A DNA stretch of 64,000 nucleotides from assembly GCF_014205165.1 (NCBI RefSeq), contig NZ_JACHMZ010000001.1:4260501-4324500 (forward strand). The letters are read 5' to 3'. The translations under genes and the position numbers were made by a program. The notes under the pieces are model-generated. The model was not told where the DNA came from and ran no database searches. It saw only the letters and a program-made list of their open reading frames with translations. The DNA is from Micromonospora carbonacea. Its GTDB lineage: Bacteria > Actinomycetota > Actinomycetes > Mycobacteriales > Micromonosporaceae. Shown in pieces: positions 31,919-40,297 of this stretch (position 1 is its first letter; each line of letters begins with the position of its first letter).

Positions 31919-33556
31919 TCAGCGGTAGACCGTCCGGTGGGCCGCGCCGATCACGCCCGCGTACAGGCCGCCGGTGAGCGCCCGGTCGCGGGCCAGCGCG
32001 GCCCGCGCGGCGTTCGCGCCGGGCGCGCCGTGCACCCCGCCGCCCGGGTGTGCGGAGGCGCTGGCCAGGTACAACCGGTCCACCGGGGTGTCCGCGCGGC
32101 CCAGGCCGGGGATCGGCCGCAGGAAGAGCTGCTGGTACGCCGCCGCGGTGCCGCCGCCCAGCGCCCCGCCGACCAGGCTCGGGTCGCCCCGTTCCAGGTC
32201 GGCCGGGCCGGCGACGTGCCGGCCGAGGATCCGGGCGCGGAAGCCCGGGGCGGCGGCCTCCAGCACGTCCTCCATCCGGGTGAGGTGCGCGGCGACGTCC
32301 TCGGCCCGCCAGTCGCGCCGGAACGGCAGGTGGGTGTACGCCCACAGCGACTCGGTGCCCGGCGGGGAGTGGCTCGGGTCGGCGACGCTCATCTGCCCCA
32401 CCAGCAGGAACGGGTCGCGGGGCACCTGGCCCCGGGCCAGCTCGGCGGAGTAGGTCGTGAGCCCGTCGAGGTCCGCGCCGAGGTGCACGGTGCCGGCGCC
32501 GGCCACCGCCGGGTTGGTCCACGGCACCGGCCCGGACAGCGCCCAGTCGACCTTCAGGGTGGAGCCGTCCCAGCGGAAGTGCGCCAGGTCCTCCACCAGC
32601 CGGGGCGGCAGCGCCGCCGCGCCGACCAGGTCGAGGTAGAGGGCGGGCGCGGGGACGTCGGCGAGGACGGCCCGCCGGGCCCGCCAGGCCCGGCCGTCGA
32701 CGGTGCGTACCCCCATCGCCCGGCCCCGGGCGGTGAGCACCCGGTCGACGCGCGCGTCGTGGACGATCCGGCCGCCCCGCCGGGTGAGCCGGTCCACCAG
32801 CGCGTCGGTGATCCGCTGCGCCCCGCCGACCGGCACCGGCCAGCCGACCTGCTGGCCGAGCATGGCCAGCAGCCAGCCGTAGACGCCGGAGCCGGCTTCC
32901 TCCGGCGAGAGGTCGGTGTGCAGGGCGCAGCCGGCCAGCAGCAGCGTGCCGCCCTCGCCGTCGAACAGCTCGGCCCCGAGCTTGCGCACGGGCACGACGA
33001 GCCGGCGGGCCAGCCGCAGCGCCCCGCCGACCTTGAGCCGGCGCAGCAGGCCGACGCCGCCGCGCACCGGCGGGAAGGGGGTGGTGATGGTCGCCAGCAT
33101 CGGCCCGGCCACGTCGAGCCAGTCGGCGTAGGCGTGCCGCCAGCGCTCCCCGTCGGCGGGCGCGAACGCCGCCAGCGACGCGGCGGTGGCGTCGAGGTTC
33201 CGGTTGAGCACGGCGGCGCGCCCGTCGGGCAGCAGGTGGGCCAGCACGTCGGGGGCGTGGGTCCAGCGCAGCCCGTGCCGGTCGAGGTGGAGGCCGGCGA
33301 GCACCGGCGAGGCGTACCCGAGGGGGTAGAAGGAGCTGTAGAGGTCGCTGAGATAGCCGGGGGCGGTCACCTCGGCGGAGCGCACCGCCCCGCCGGGCGC
33401 GCCGGTCGCCTCCAACACCAGCACGTCCCAGCCGGCGTCGGCCAGCAGGTTGGCCGCCACCAGGCCGTTGTGGCCCGCGCCGACGACGATCGCGTCGGCG
33501 CGCTCCGGGCCGGTCGGCCCGCCGGACGCGGCGGTGGGGAGGCCGGTCGAGGTCAT
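31919..33556 (-). CDS. FAD-dependent oxidoreductase, phytoene desaturase/PYROXD2-like
   Basis: 545 residues. Rossmann FAD motif DAIVVGAGHNGLVAANLLADAGWDVLVLEA (about 21-50) with GGAVRS after it, the typical CrtI-superfamily start. The C-terminal FAD-binding end has LYLASASAHPGGGVHGAPGANAA. The family includes carotenoid desaturases and PYROXD2-like proteins; length and the HPGGGVHGAPG end favour the latter. No crtB or crtE is nearby, so a carotenoid role is unsupported. A SigB-like promoter lies just upstream and would give a short leader. Confidence 0.85.
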   Translation of the reverse strand: MTSTGLPTAASGGPTGPERADAIVVGAGHNGLVAANLLADAGWDVLVLEATGAPGGAVRSAEVTAPGYLSDLYSSFYPLGYASPVLAGLHLDRHGLRWTHAPDVLAHLLPDGRAAVLNRNLDATAASLAAFAPADGERWRHAYADWLDVAGPMLATITTPFPPVRGGVGLLRRLKVGGALRLARRLVVPVRKLGAELFDGEGGTLLLAGCALHTDLSPEEAGSGVYGWLLAMLGQQVGWPVPVGGAQRITDALVDRLTRRGGRIVHDARVDRVLTARGRAMGVRTVDGRAWRARRAVLADVPAPALYLDLVGAAALPPRLVEDLAHFRWDGSTLKVDWALSGPVPWTNPAVAGAGTVHLGADLDGLTTYSAELARGQVPRDPFLLVGQMSVADPSHSPPGTESLWAYTHLPFRRDWRAEDVAAHLTRMEDVLEAAAPGFRARILGRHVAGPADLERGDPSLVGGALGGGTAAAYQQLFLRPIPGLGRADTPVDRLYLASASAHPGGGVHGAPGANAARAALARDRALTGGLYAGVIGAAHRTVYR

Positions 33557-33565
33557 CCGACCCGC

Positions 33566-33591
33566 CTACCCGGGGCCACCCGGGGCGAAAC
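33566..33591 (-). promoter_or_regulatory. SigB-like promoter of the FAD oxidoreductase gene
   Basis: Minus-strand GTTT (33591-33588), 16 bases, GGGTAG (33571-33566), ten bases before the ATG at 33556. Confidence 0.55.
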
Positions 33592-33593
33592 GC

Positions 33594-33618
33594 GTTTGCC
33601 GGGGCGGGGGCGGGGGAT
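33594..33618 (+). promoter_or_regulatory. Weak SigB-like promoter of the aldehyde dehydrogenase gene
   Basis: GTTT (33594-33597), 15 bases, GGGGAT (33613-33618). It overlaps the first ATG of the gene; if used, translation would have to begin at ATG 33629. Confidence 0.3.
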
Positions 33619-35062
33619 GCACCGCCGCATGTACACGGTTGCGCAGCTCATCGGTGGGGTGTGGGGGGCCGGCGGCGCGGGGGGCGAGCTGGTCGTCCAC
33701 GATCCGGCCGACGGCCGCCCGGTCAGCACGGTGCCGGTGGCGACGGCGGACGAGGTCGGCAAGGCGGTGGAGGCCGCGCGGGGCGTCGCGCCCGGGTGGG
33801 CGGCGACGGACCCGGCGGAGCGGGCCGCCGCGCTGCACCGGGCCGCCGACGCGGTGCAGGCCGCGGCGCAGGAGCTGGCGGCGGCGGTGACGGCGGAGAT
33901 GGGCAAGCCCCTCGCGGACGCCCGGGGCGGCGTCGAGGCGGGCGTCGGCACCCTGCGACAGTACGCCGAGCTGGCCCCGGTGCGGGGCGGGCGCACGCTG
34001 CTCGGCGGCGCGGGATCGATCGACTTCATGGCGCCGCAGCCGCGCGGCGTGGTCGCCGCGATCACCCCCTGGAACGACCCGGTGGCGGTCTCCTGCGGGC
34101 TGCTCGGCGCGGCCCTGGTGACCGGCAACGCGGTGCTGTACAAGCCGAGCGAGCGCACCCCGGCGACGGGGTGGCTGCTGGCCCGCGCGCTGGACGAGGT
34201 CCTGCCGCCGGGGGTGTTGTCGCTGCTCACCGGCGGCGGGGAGGTCGGCGCGGCGCTGGCCGGCGGCGACGTGGACGTGGTGGCGCACGTGGGTTCGACG
34301 GCCACCGGCCGCCGGATCGCCGCGGCGGCGGCCCGCACCGGGGCGAAGGCGCTGCTGGAGAACGGCGGCAGCGACCCGCTCGTCGTCGACGCCGGGGTCG
34401 ACCCGGTCTGGGCGGCGGAGCAGGCGGCGCTGGGCGCGTTCGCCAACGCGGGGCAGATCTGCGTGGCGGTGGAGCGGATCTACGCGCACCGGGACGTGGC
34501 GGAGGACTTCGTCGACGCGCTGGTGCGGCGGGCCGGGGCGCTGCGGGTCGGGCCGGGGCGGGACCCGGCCACGGAGCTGGGGCCGCTGGTCGACCGGCGG
34601 CACCGCGACCACGTGCACGGGCAGGTGACGGCGGCGGTGGCCGGCGGGGCGCGGCTGCGCGCCGGCGGAGTGCTGCCGGACGGGCCGGGGGCGTTCTACC
34701 CGGCGACGGTGGTCGTCGACTGCCGGCACGAGATGACGCTGGTGCGCGAGGAGACGTTCGGGCCGGTCGCCCCGGTGGTGGTGGTCGACTCGTTCAGCGA
34801 GGCGCTGCGGTGCGCGGCCGACTCGCCGTACGGGCTGGCGGCGACGGTGCTCACCGGCTCGATGAGTCACGCCCAGCGGGCCTGGCGGGAGCTGCCGGTC
34901 GGCACCGTGAAGGTCAACGCCGTGTTCGGCGGCGCGCCGGGCGGGGCGGCGCAGCCGCGCCGGGGCAGCGGTCAGGGCTTCGGCTACGGCCCGGAGCTGC
35001 TGGACGAGTTCACCGCCACGAAGGCCGTGCACATCGAGGCACCGGGCGGCGGCCACTGGTGA
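33617..35062 (+). CDS. NAD(P)-dependent aldehyde dehydrogenase
   Basis: 481 residues (477 from ATG 33629). ALDH superfamily: catalytic Asn in AITPWNDPVAV, the cofactor motif GSTATGRRIAAAA, Glu in ALLENGGSDP and the nucleophile Cys in FANAGQICVAVERI. C-terminal TFGPVAPVVVVDSF is the usual oligomer region. It resembles succinate-semialdehyde/betaine-aldehyde-type enzymes, but the substrate is not determined. It is divergent from the FAD oxidoreductase with about 60 bases between the starts and SigB-like sites on both sides. A strong terminator follows. Confidence 0.9.
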   Translation: MHRRMYTVAQLIGGVWGAGGAGGELVVHDPADGRPVSTVPVATADEVGKAVEAARGVAPGWAATDPAERAAALHRAADAVQAAAQELAAAVTAEMGKPLADARGGVEAGVGTLRQYAELAPVRGGRTLLGGAGSIDFMAPQPRGVVAAITPWNDPVAVSCGLLGAALVTGNAVLYKPSERTPATGWLLARALDEVLPPGVLSLLTGGGEVGAALAGGDVDVVAHVGSTATGRRIAAAAARTGAKALLENGGSDPLVVDAGVDPVWAAEQAALGAFANAGQICVAVERIYAHRDVAEDFVDALVRRAGALRVGPGRDPATELGPLVDRRHRDHVHGQVTAAVAGGARLRAGGVLPDGPGAFYPATVVVDCRHEMTLVREETFGPVAPVVVVDSFSEALRCAADSPYGLAATVLTGSMSHAQRAWRELPVGTVKVNAVFGGAPGGAAQPRRGSGQGFGYGPELLDEFTATKAVHIEAPGGGHW

Positions 35063-35065
35063 CGT

Positions 35066-35110
35066 ACGGCGCAGGGGCCCGGGACCTGACGGCCCGGGCC
35101 CCTGCGCCGT
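35066..35110. terminator. Strong bidirectional hairpin
   Basis: A perfect 18-bp stem (35066-35083 with 35093-35110, core GCAGGGGCCCGGG) and a nine-base loop separates the convergent aldehyde dehydrogenase and ChaB-like genes. Confidence 0.75.
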
Positions 35111-35136
35111 GGTGGGCGCTCAGCCGCGGTGGCCGG

Positions 35137-35541
35137 TCAGCGGCCCCCGCGCGCCTTGCGGGTGGCGTTGTCGTTGGCCTTCTCGATGGCCTTGACCAGC
35201 TCCGGCTTCGTCATCCGGGACCGGCCGGGCACATCCAGCTTGCGGGCCACCGCCAGCAGGTGGTCCTTGGTGGCGTTGGCGTCGACGCCGCCCGCCGTGG
35301 GCGCGCGCCGCGCCGGCCCGCCGCCGGCGGCCTGCCGGTCGCTGGGCCCCTTGCGGCCCTTGGGCTCCCAGTGGTCGCCGACCTTCTCGAACTCGTGCTT
35401 GACGGCGGCGAACGCGGTGCGGTGCGCCCGCTCCCCCTCGCCGTACGTCTCCACCGCCGAGTCGTGCGTCTTCTCCCAGGTGCGCTGCGCCTTCTCCGGG
35501 GAGCGCCGCAGCGTGCTGGGCAGTACCTCGCGCCCGGGCAT
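35137..35541 (-). CDS. ChaB-like protein with Rho N-terminal-like SAP domain
   Basis: 134 residues. The N-terminal ChaB part (about 5-62: VLPSTLRRSPEKAQRTWEKTHDSAVETYGEGERAHRTAFAAVKHEFEKVGDHW) is followed by a basic linker and a Rho-N/SAP-like helical domain (about 92-128: TKDHLLAVARKLDVPGRSRMTKPELVKAIEKAND), likely nucleic-acid binding. ChaB was named as a regulator of a cation transporter, but in actinobacteria such proteins look like stress proteins. ATG 35541 has GGAGGAGG upstream and a SigB-like promoter. Confidence 0.87.
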   Translation of the reverse strand: MPGREVLPSTLRRSPEKAQRTWEKTHDSAVETYGEGERAHRTAFAAVKHEFEKVGDHWEPKGRKGPSDRQAAGGGPARRAPTAGGVDANATKDHLLAVARKLDVPGRSRMTKPELVKAIEKANDNATRKARGGR

Positions 35542-35577
35542 GTCGTCCTCCTCCGCGTCGACTGCTTCCCGATGACC

Positions 35578-35602
35578 GTTCCCCCGGCGCGGGCGGGCAA
35601 AC
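35578..35602 (-). promoter_or_regulatory. SigB-like promoter of the ChaB-like gene
   Basis: Minus-strand GTTT (35602-35599), 15 bases, GGGAAC (35583-35578), with a leader of about 28 bases to the ATG. Confidence 0.55.
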
Positions 35603-35627
35603 CGCCGGCCGCCCCGCCCCGTGTCGG

Positions 35628-35653
35628 GTTTGTCGATTTCCGGCGCTGGGTAC
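35628..35653 (+). promoter_or_regulatory. SigB-like promoter of the BrkB-family gene
   Basis: GTTT (35628-35631), 16 bases, GGGTAC (35648-35653), a full match to the consensus. The leader to the ATG is about 55 bases. Confidence 0.6.
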
Positions 35654-35715
35654 GGGCGGGGCCAGGCGAACGCCGGGTGCCGGTCACCCGGCCGCCCGGG
35701 GCACAGGGGGCGGTC

Positions 35716-36699
35716 ATGGCAGCGACGACGGAACCGGACACGGCGGTCCTCGACGAGGGGCGGGCGCGGCGGCCCCGCCGGGTACGCCAGCTCAGCTGGT
35801 CCACCTGGCGGGGGGTGCTGGTGCGCAGCGGCCGGAACTTCGTCAAGGACAACTGCGCGGACTGGGCCGCCGCGCTCACCTACTACGGGGTGCTCGCGCT
35901 GTTCCCGTCGACGATCGTGGTGGTCGCCCTGGTCGGGCTGGTCTCCGACGGGGAGCGGACGGTCGACACGGTGATCGACCTGGCCCGGGACGTCGGGGCC
36001 GGGTCGGTCGTCGGCAACGAGGGCTTCGTCAGCGTGGTGCGGGGCGTGGTCGACCAGAGCAGCGGCGCGAAGACCCTGCTCAGCTTCGGCCTGCTGGGCG
36101 CGCTGTGGTCCGCGTCGGGGTTCATCGGCGCGTTCACCCGGGCGTCCAACGCCATCTACGGGGTGCAGGAGGGGCGGCCGGTGTGGAAGCTGCGCCCGTT
36201 GCAGATCGGGCTGGCCGCCGTGACGCTGGTGCTGCTGGCCGTGGTGGCGACGGGGCTGATCGTCAGCGGCCCGGTCACCGACGCGGTGGGCGACCTGGTG
36301 GGCGCGGGCGGGCTGGCCCGCACGGTGTGGGGCGTGGTCAAGTGGCCGGTGCTGGCCATGGTGATGATGGTGCTGCTGTCGTTGCTGTTCTGGATCGCCC
36401 CGAACGTGCGCCAGCCCCGGTTCCGCTGGCTCACCCCGGGCGGCGCGGTGGCCCTGGTCTCCTGGGCGCTGGCCTCCTTCGGCTTCGGCCTGTACGTGGC
36501 GAACTTCGGCTCGTACGACGTGACGTACGGCAGCCTCGGCGCGGTGATCGCGTTCCTGGTCTGGCTCTACCTGTCCAACTCGGCGCTGATGCTGGGCGTG
36601 CAGATCAACGCCGAGCTGCAACGGGGCCGGGCGTTGCAGGCCGGTGAGCCGGACCCGGAGGAACCGGTGCTGCCGCCGCGCAGCCCCGCCGCCGGCTGA
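35716..36699 (+). CDS. YihY/BrkB-family inner-membrane protein
   Basis: 327 residues. A cytoplasmic N terminus is followed by about six membrane helices in the YihY pattern: WAAALTYYGVLALFPSTIVVVALVGLV, LLSFGLLGALWSASGFIGAFTRASNAIYGV (with the conserved R-x-x-N-x-x-Y), IGLAAVTLVLLAVVATGLIV, VLAMVMMVLLSLLFWIAPNV, GGAVALVSWALASFGFGLYVANFGSYDVTYGSLGAVIAFLVWLYLSN. The function of the family is unsettled (once misnamed RNase BN; possible transporter). Promoter evidence places it with stress genes. A short acidic tail ends the protein. Confidence 0.9.
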   Translation: MAATTEPDTAVLDEGRARRPRRVRQLSWSTWRGVLVRSGRNFVKDNCADWAAALTYYGVLALFPSTIVVVALVGLVSDGERTVDTVIDLARDVGAGSVVGNEGFVSVVRGVVDQSSGAKTLLSFGLLGALWSASGFIGAFTRASNAIYGVQEGRPVWKLRPLQIGLAAVTLVLLAVVATGLIVSGPVTDAVGDLVGAGGLARTVWGVVKWPVLAMVMMVLLSLLFWIAPNVRQPRFRWLTPGGAVALVSWALASFGFGLYVANFGSYDVTYGSLGAVIAFLVWLYLSNSALMLGVQINAELQRGRALQAGEPDPEEPVLPPRSPAAG

Positions 36700-36747
36700 C
36701 GGTTCGCGGCCGGGCGACGGATCGCGGCCGGCGGGGCGGCCGCACCG

Positions 36748-36772
36748 GTTTACCGGCGTCCGCCCCGGGTAG
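36748..36772 (+). promoter_or_regulatory. SigB-like promoter of the DUF2795 gene
   Basis: GTTT (36748-36751), 15 bases, GGGTAG (36767-36772), ten bases before the ATG, so the leader would be very short. Confidence 0.55.
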
Positions 36773-36782
36773 CGCAGAAGGC

Positions 36783-37199
36783 ATGGAACGTGGCAGCAGC
36801 AAGCACAGCCCGAGGGTCGACGAGCAGATGAGCCAGGAGGTCAGCGGCCTGGTCCAGGGCCCCGGCGTCGGCGGCTCACGGGTCGACGAGTTCCGCCAGC
36901 CCGAGCCGGCCGGCGAGGACCAACCGGAGGCCACCACGGCCCCGGCGGGCGAGCTGCGCACCGGCGCGCCGCAGGGGATGAGCCCCGCCGACGTGGAGCG
37001 GCGCAGCCGGCTCGGGCGGTTCATCACGATGACCGCCCTGCCGGGCGACCGGGAGGCGCTCGTCGCCAACGCGCGCGACAACGACGCGCCGGCCGACCTG
37101 GTCGCCGCCCTGGAGGGGCTGCCTCCGGGCACCCGCTACCAGACGGTCTCCGAGGTGTGGGCCGCCCTCGGGCACAGGAACGAGACGACGCGTTGGTGA
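36783..37199 (+). CDS. DUF2795-domain protein
   Basis: 138 residues. A charged, low-complexity N-terminal half (MERGSSKHSPRVDEQMSQEVSGLVQG) is probably disordered. The C-terminal DUF2795 domain (about 72-138) reads LGRFITMTALPGDREALVANARDNDAPADLVAALEGLPPGTRYQTVSEVWAALGH. The family is small, soluble and of unknown role, common in actinobacteria next to stress genes. The next gene starts 52 bases later and has no separate promoter that I can see, so the pair is probably cotranscribed. Confidence 0.87.
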   Translation: MERGSSKHSPRVDEQMSQEVSGLVQGPGVGGSRVDEFRQPEPAGEDQPEATTAPAGELRTGAPQGMSPADVERRSRLGRFITMTALPGDREALVANARDNDAPADLVAALEGLPPGTRYQTVSEVWAALGHRNETTRW

Positions 37200-37251
37200 G
37201 GGGGACCGTCCCCCGGCCCGCCCCGCACCCGCGCACTGAGGAGGATTGCTG

Positions 37252-37713
37252 ATGAGTGGCGTAACCGAGCACGTGGACGTGTCCGTCCCGATCCGGACCG
37301 CGTACGACCAGTGGACGCAGTTCGAGGAGTTCCCGCACTTCATGGAGGGGGTGCAGGAGGTCCGACAGCTCAACGACACGAAGACCCACTGGACGGTGGA
37401 GATCGCCGGGGTCAAGCGCGAGTTCGACGCCGAGATCACCGAGCAGCTGCCCGACGAGCGGGTGGCCTGGCGTTCCACCGGCGGCACCCAGCAGGCCGGG
37501 GTGGTGACCTTCCACCGCCTCGACGAGGCGAACACGCGGGTGACCCTCCAGTTGGAGTTCGAGCCGCACGGCGTGGTGGAGCAGGCCGGCGACAAGCTGG
37601 GCGTCGTCGACCGCCGGGCCAAGGGCGACCTGGAACGGTTCAAGCAGTTCATCGAGCGGCGCGGTCAGGAGACCGGCGCCTGGCGCGGCAGCGTCGACCG
37701 GCCCCGGCCCTGA
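37252..37713 (+). CDS. SRPBCC-family (cyclase/dehydrase-like) stress protein
   Basis: 153 residues. The helix-grip fold reads MSGVTEHVDVSVPIRTAYDQWTQFEEFPHFMEGVQEVRQLNDTKTHW, the Polyketide_cyc (PF03364) signature Y-x-x-W-x-x-F-x-x-F-P-x-F-M, then VEIAGVKREFDAEITEQLPDERVAWRS and a final helix KGDLERFKQFIERRG. The ATG has an excellent GAGGAGG. This subfamily often sits beside DUF2795, ChaB and similar proteins. Ligand unknown. Confidence 0.9.
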   Translation: MSGVTEHVDVSVPIRTAYDQWTQFEEFPHFMEGVQEVRQLNDTKTHWTVEIAGVKREFDAEITEQLPDERVAWRSTGGTQQAGVVTFHRLDEANTRVTLQLEFEPHGVVEQAGDKLGVVDRRAKGDLERFKQFIERRGQETGAWRGSVDRPRP

Positions 37714-37776
37714 CCGTCCCCCGCACGAGCTGACCATGGCCGCCGGCATCCGGCGGCCATCGTCGCGCCCGGGGCC

Positions 37777-37801
37777 GTTTGCGCCCACCGGCCCCGGGTA
37801 C
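37777..37801 (+). promoter_or_regulatory. SigB-like promoter of the 37811 gene
   Basis: GTTT (37777-37780), 15 bases, GGGTAC (37796-37801), nine bases before the ATG. Confidence 0.55.
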
Positions 37802-37810
37802 GGCGAAGGC

Positions 37811-38074
37811 ATGACCGACAACGACAGCCACGTGTGGCGCGACGAGCAGCGGCTCCCGTTGGAGGAGCTGGACCGGGCGCTGGCCCGGTCGACCCTCGAC
37901 GGGCAGGCCGACGACGTGACCGGCAACGACGCCGGGGAGGAGGCCGCGTTCGGGCGCGGCCCGGAGGCGGTGGACCGGGGCGCGTCGCCGGCCGGCCGGG
38001 AGCGCGAGCGCACCGACGCGGAGCGGGCGTGCCGGCCGTCGACCACGGGACGGACCGGCCCCGACAGCATGTGA
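37811..38074 (+). CDS. Small acidic hydrophilic protein
   Basis: 87 residues, strongly hydrophilic and probably disordered: MTDNDSHVWRDEQRLPLEELDRALARSTLDGQADDVTGNDAGEEAAFGRGPEAVDRG. No domain recognised. The gene is supported mainly by a full-consensus SigB-like promoter and sensible spacing to the ATG. Small hydrophilic proteins of this type are frequent in bacterial stress regulons. Confidence 0.6.
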   Translation: MTDNDSHVWRDEQRLPLEELDRALARSTLDGQADDVTGNDAGEEAAFGRGPEAVDRGASPAGRERERTDAERACRPSTTGRTGPDSM

Positions 38075-38094
38075 CGGCCGGCCGGCCGGGTCGG

Positions 38095-39282
38095 TCAGGG
38101 CCGGCGGGACGCGACGGCGTGCAGGGTGGTCAGGGCCGCGGCGAGGACCACGAGCGCCGGCCCGAGGGCCTCCACCGAGGTGTACGCGACCAGCGCGCCG
38201 ATGCCGCTGGGCACCAGCGCCCCGCCCAGCCCGGCCGCCGCGATCTGCACGCCGATGGTCCGGTCGGCGTGTGCGGCGCCCACCCGCTCGGCGGTGCCGA
38301 GGGTGAGCAGCGGGAACACGGGCGCGGCGGCGAAGCCCAGCACCAGCAGGCCGGCGACCGCCACCCAGGCCGGCGCGGGCAGGGCGATCAGCACCGCGCC
38401 GGCGACCATGCCGAGCAGGCTGGCGCGCAGCACCCGCCCGGTGCCGAGGCGCTCGGCGACGAAGCCCTGCACCACCCGCCCCAGGAACAGGCTCCCCCAG
38501 TACCCGGAGACGCACACGCCGGCCACCCCGGCGGTGAGCCCGCGCCCCTCGGTGAGCAGCAGGAACGCCCACAGGCCGGCGGCGATCTCGATGGCGACGT
38601 ACACGGCGAAGGCGAGGGAGCCCAGCCAGACGGCCGGCAGGCGCAGCGTGTCGCGGACCCGGACGGGGTCGGTGGTGGGCAGCGGGGCCGGGCCGGCGGC
38701 GGGCGGGGGCGGCGCGGTGCGGTCGACCCAGGCCCGCACGGTGAGGGCGAAGGCGGTGCCGAGGGCGAGCTGGGCGGCGGCGACGATGCCGTACCCCCAG
38801 CGCCAGGAGATGCCGGCGCTGAGCACGGCGGTCATGATCAGCGGGCCGATGGCGACGCCGAGGCCGAAGAAGGCGTGCATCCAGTTCATGTGGCGGGGGC
38901 CGAACGCGTTGGCCGCGTACGCGTTGAGCCCGGAGTCGATCGCCCCCGAGCCGAGCCCGAGCAGCAGCGCGCAGCCGGTCGTGACGGCGAGCCCCGGGCT
39001 GGACGCGTACCCGGTGAGCGCGAGGCTGGCCAGCAGGGTGCTGCCGGCGAGGAGCCGGCCGACGCCGAGCCGGGCCAGGGAGAACCCGGCCAGCACGCTG
39101 GCGGTGAGGTATCCGGTGGTCCCGGCGGTCAGCATCAGGCCGACGGCCTCGGTGGGCACGTCGAAGTCCGCCCGCATGGACGGCCAGCCGACGCCGAGCA
39201 GCCCGTCGGGCAGGCCGAGGCTGACGAACGCGAGGTAGGCGAGCAGGAGCAGGGCGGGTCGGGGCGACGCGGGGCGGGACAC
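38095..39282 (-). CDS. Major facilitator superfamily transporter
   Basis: 395 residues with about 12 membrane helices. The first helix is ALLLLAYLAFVSLGLPDGLLGVGWPSMR, whose S-L-G-x-x-D-G motif is typical of FucP/YbjJ-like MFS proteins. The conserved loop LARLGVGRLLAGSTLLAS lies between helices 2 and 3 and FLGRVVQGFVAERLG between helices 8 and 9. No soluble domain. Substrate unknown; sugars or drug-like compounds are both possible in this branch. GTG 39282 gives a short N terminus; an earlier in-frame start adds 63 residues with no membrane features. Confidence 0.88.
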   Translation of the reverse strand: MSRPASPRPALLLLAYLAFVSLGLPDGLLGVGWPSMRADFDVPTEAVGLMLTAGTTGYLTASVLAGFSLARLGVGRLLAGSTLLASLALTGYASSPGLAVTTGCALLLGLGSGAIDSGLNAYAANAFGPRHMNWMHAFFGLGVAIGPLIMTAVLSAGISWRWGYGIVAAAQLALGTAFALTVRAWVDRTAPPPPAAGPAPLPTTDPVRVRDTLRLPAVWLGSLAFAVYVAIEIAAGLWAFLLLTEGRGLTAGVAGVCVSGYWGSLFLGRVVQGFVAERLGTGRVLRASLLGMVAGAVLIALPAPAWVAVAGLLVLGFAAAPVFPLLTLGTAERVGAAHADRTIGVQIAAAGLGGALVPSGIGALVAYTSVEALGPALVVLAAALTTLHAVASRRP

Positions 39283-39445
39283 GATCGACCATCCTGCCGC
39301 ACCCGGGCCGGAGCAACCAGCGGCTTTCCACGCCTCCCCCGAAACGGCAAAAAGTGCGGCACCTACGGCCGGAAACCCGGACAGGTCATCCAGAATCGTC
39401 CGATCGGGTGACGGCGATCCCGGCGCGTCGCGCAAGACTTTCCGA

Positions 39446-39658
39446 ATGCGACAGGGCTCCGGCTTCCTCACCGTCCGTCAGCGTCGTCTCGCCTGGCTCG
39501 GCTTCCTCCTCGCCGCCGCCCAGGCGCCGGTCGCCGCCAGGTTCGCCACCGACGACTCGTGGCTGTTCAGCCTCTGCGTCGCCCTGATGGTCGCCACGGT
39601 GATCATCGCCGACGACGCCTCCCGCCGCCGCCCGGCGAACGCGCCCTCCTCCGACTAG
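39446..39658 (+). CDS. Small two-helix membrane protein
   Basis: 70 residues. MRQGSGFLTVRQRRLAWLGFLLAAAQAPVAARF has a basic start and one helix; WLFSLCVALMVATVIIADDASRRR has a second. The ATG lacks a good ribosome-binding site. Plausible from codon use and from filling a 400-base gap between divergent and convergent neighbours. No function assigned. Confidence 0.5.
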   Translation: MRQGSGFLTVRQRRLAWLGFLLAAAQAPVAARFATDDSWLFSLCVALMVATVIIADDASRRRPANAPSSD

Positions 39659-39686
39659 CCGCGACGCCACGCCGCCGCCGGCCGCG

Positions 39687-40130
39687 TCAGTCGCCGGCCG
39701 GGCGCGCCTCGTGCCCGGGGCGGCCCCGGGTCCGCCGCCGCTCCTTCAGCTCCGCCTCGTACAGGTGGCGCCGGCCGCCGACCAGCTCGTCGCGGGCCTG
39801 CCGGTCGAGGTCCCGGAACAGCGCGTAGTACCCGTCGTCGAAGTCCTCGACGATCTGGAAGGTCCACCGGCCGGCGATCACGTTGCGGCCGAGCAGGTCG
39901 GTGGCGATCCGGTCGGCGATCGTGTCGTGCCCGGCCGCGCGGAACTGCGCGACGGCGTCGTCGAGCATCAGGTCGGCGTGGCCGACGAGCTGGTGCAGCG
40001 CGTAGAGGTGCCCGCGCGCCCGCTCGACGGTCTCCAGCGCCTCGCTGAGCTTGCCCAGCGCCTCGACGGTGCCGTCGCTGACCCCGGCGGGGCGGCGGTG
40101 CCGCCCGTCGGGTCCGTCCTGCTGTCCCAT
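39687..40130 (-). CDS. Conserved helical protein of unknown function
   Basis: 147 residues. Two long helices, TVEALGKLSEALETVERARGHLYALHQLVGHADLMLDDAVAQFRAAGHDTIADRIATDLLGRN, then VIAGRWTFQIVEDFDDGYYALFRDLDRQARDELVGGRRHLYEAELKERRR. The H-x3-H and E/D-rich pattern recalls ferritin-like four-helix proteins, but I do not see a full metal site. ATG 40130 follows GGAGGAA; an upstream in-frame GTG is less well placed. The family appears in actinobacteria without a named function. Confidence 0.72.
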   Translation of the reverse strand: MGQQDGPDGRHRRPAGVSDGTVEALGKLSEALETVERARGHLYALHQLVGHADLMLDDAVAQFRAAGHDTIADRIATDLLGRNVIAGRWTFQIVEDFDDGYYALFRDLDRQARDELVGGRRHLYEAELKERRRTRGRPGHEARPAGD

Positions 40131-40283
40131 GCGTTCCTCCACGGTGCCGGTCGCGCCGGTGTCGACCCGTCCTCCCTTCTGCCCCGCACCGGCCGGGTCA
40201 ATCCCGGCGGCCGGGGTGCCGGCCGACCGGTGGAGGACCGGGGACCGGCCGAGCGGTGGAGGCGCGCGTGGTTACCGGCCGGT

Positions 40284-40289
40284 TAGCCT
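40284..40289 (+). promoter_or_regulatory. -10 element TAGCCT
   Basis: TAGCCT ends eight bases before the ATG at 40298, which has no ribosome-binding site. A leaderless transcript is likely. Confidence 0.35.
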
Positions 40290-40297
40290 CGGTCCTC

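Noticed and set aside
31919..33556. Carotenoid desaturase
   Set aside because: The fold is shared, but no other carotenoid genes are present and the C-terminal motif fits PYROXD2-like proteins better.
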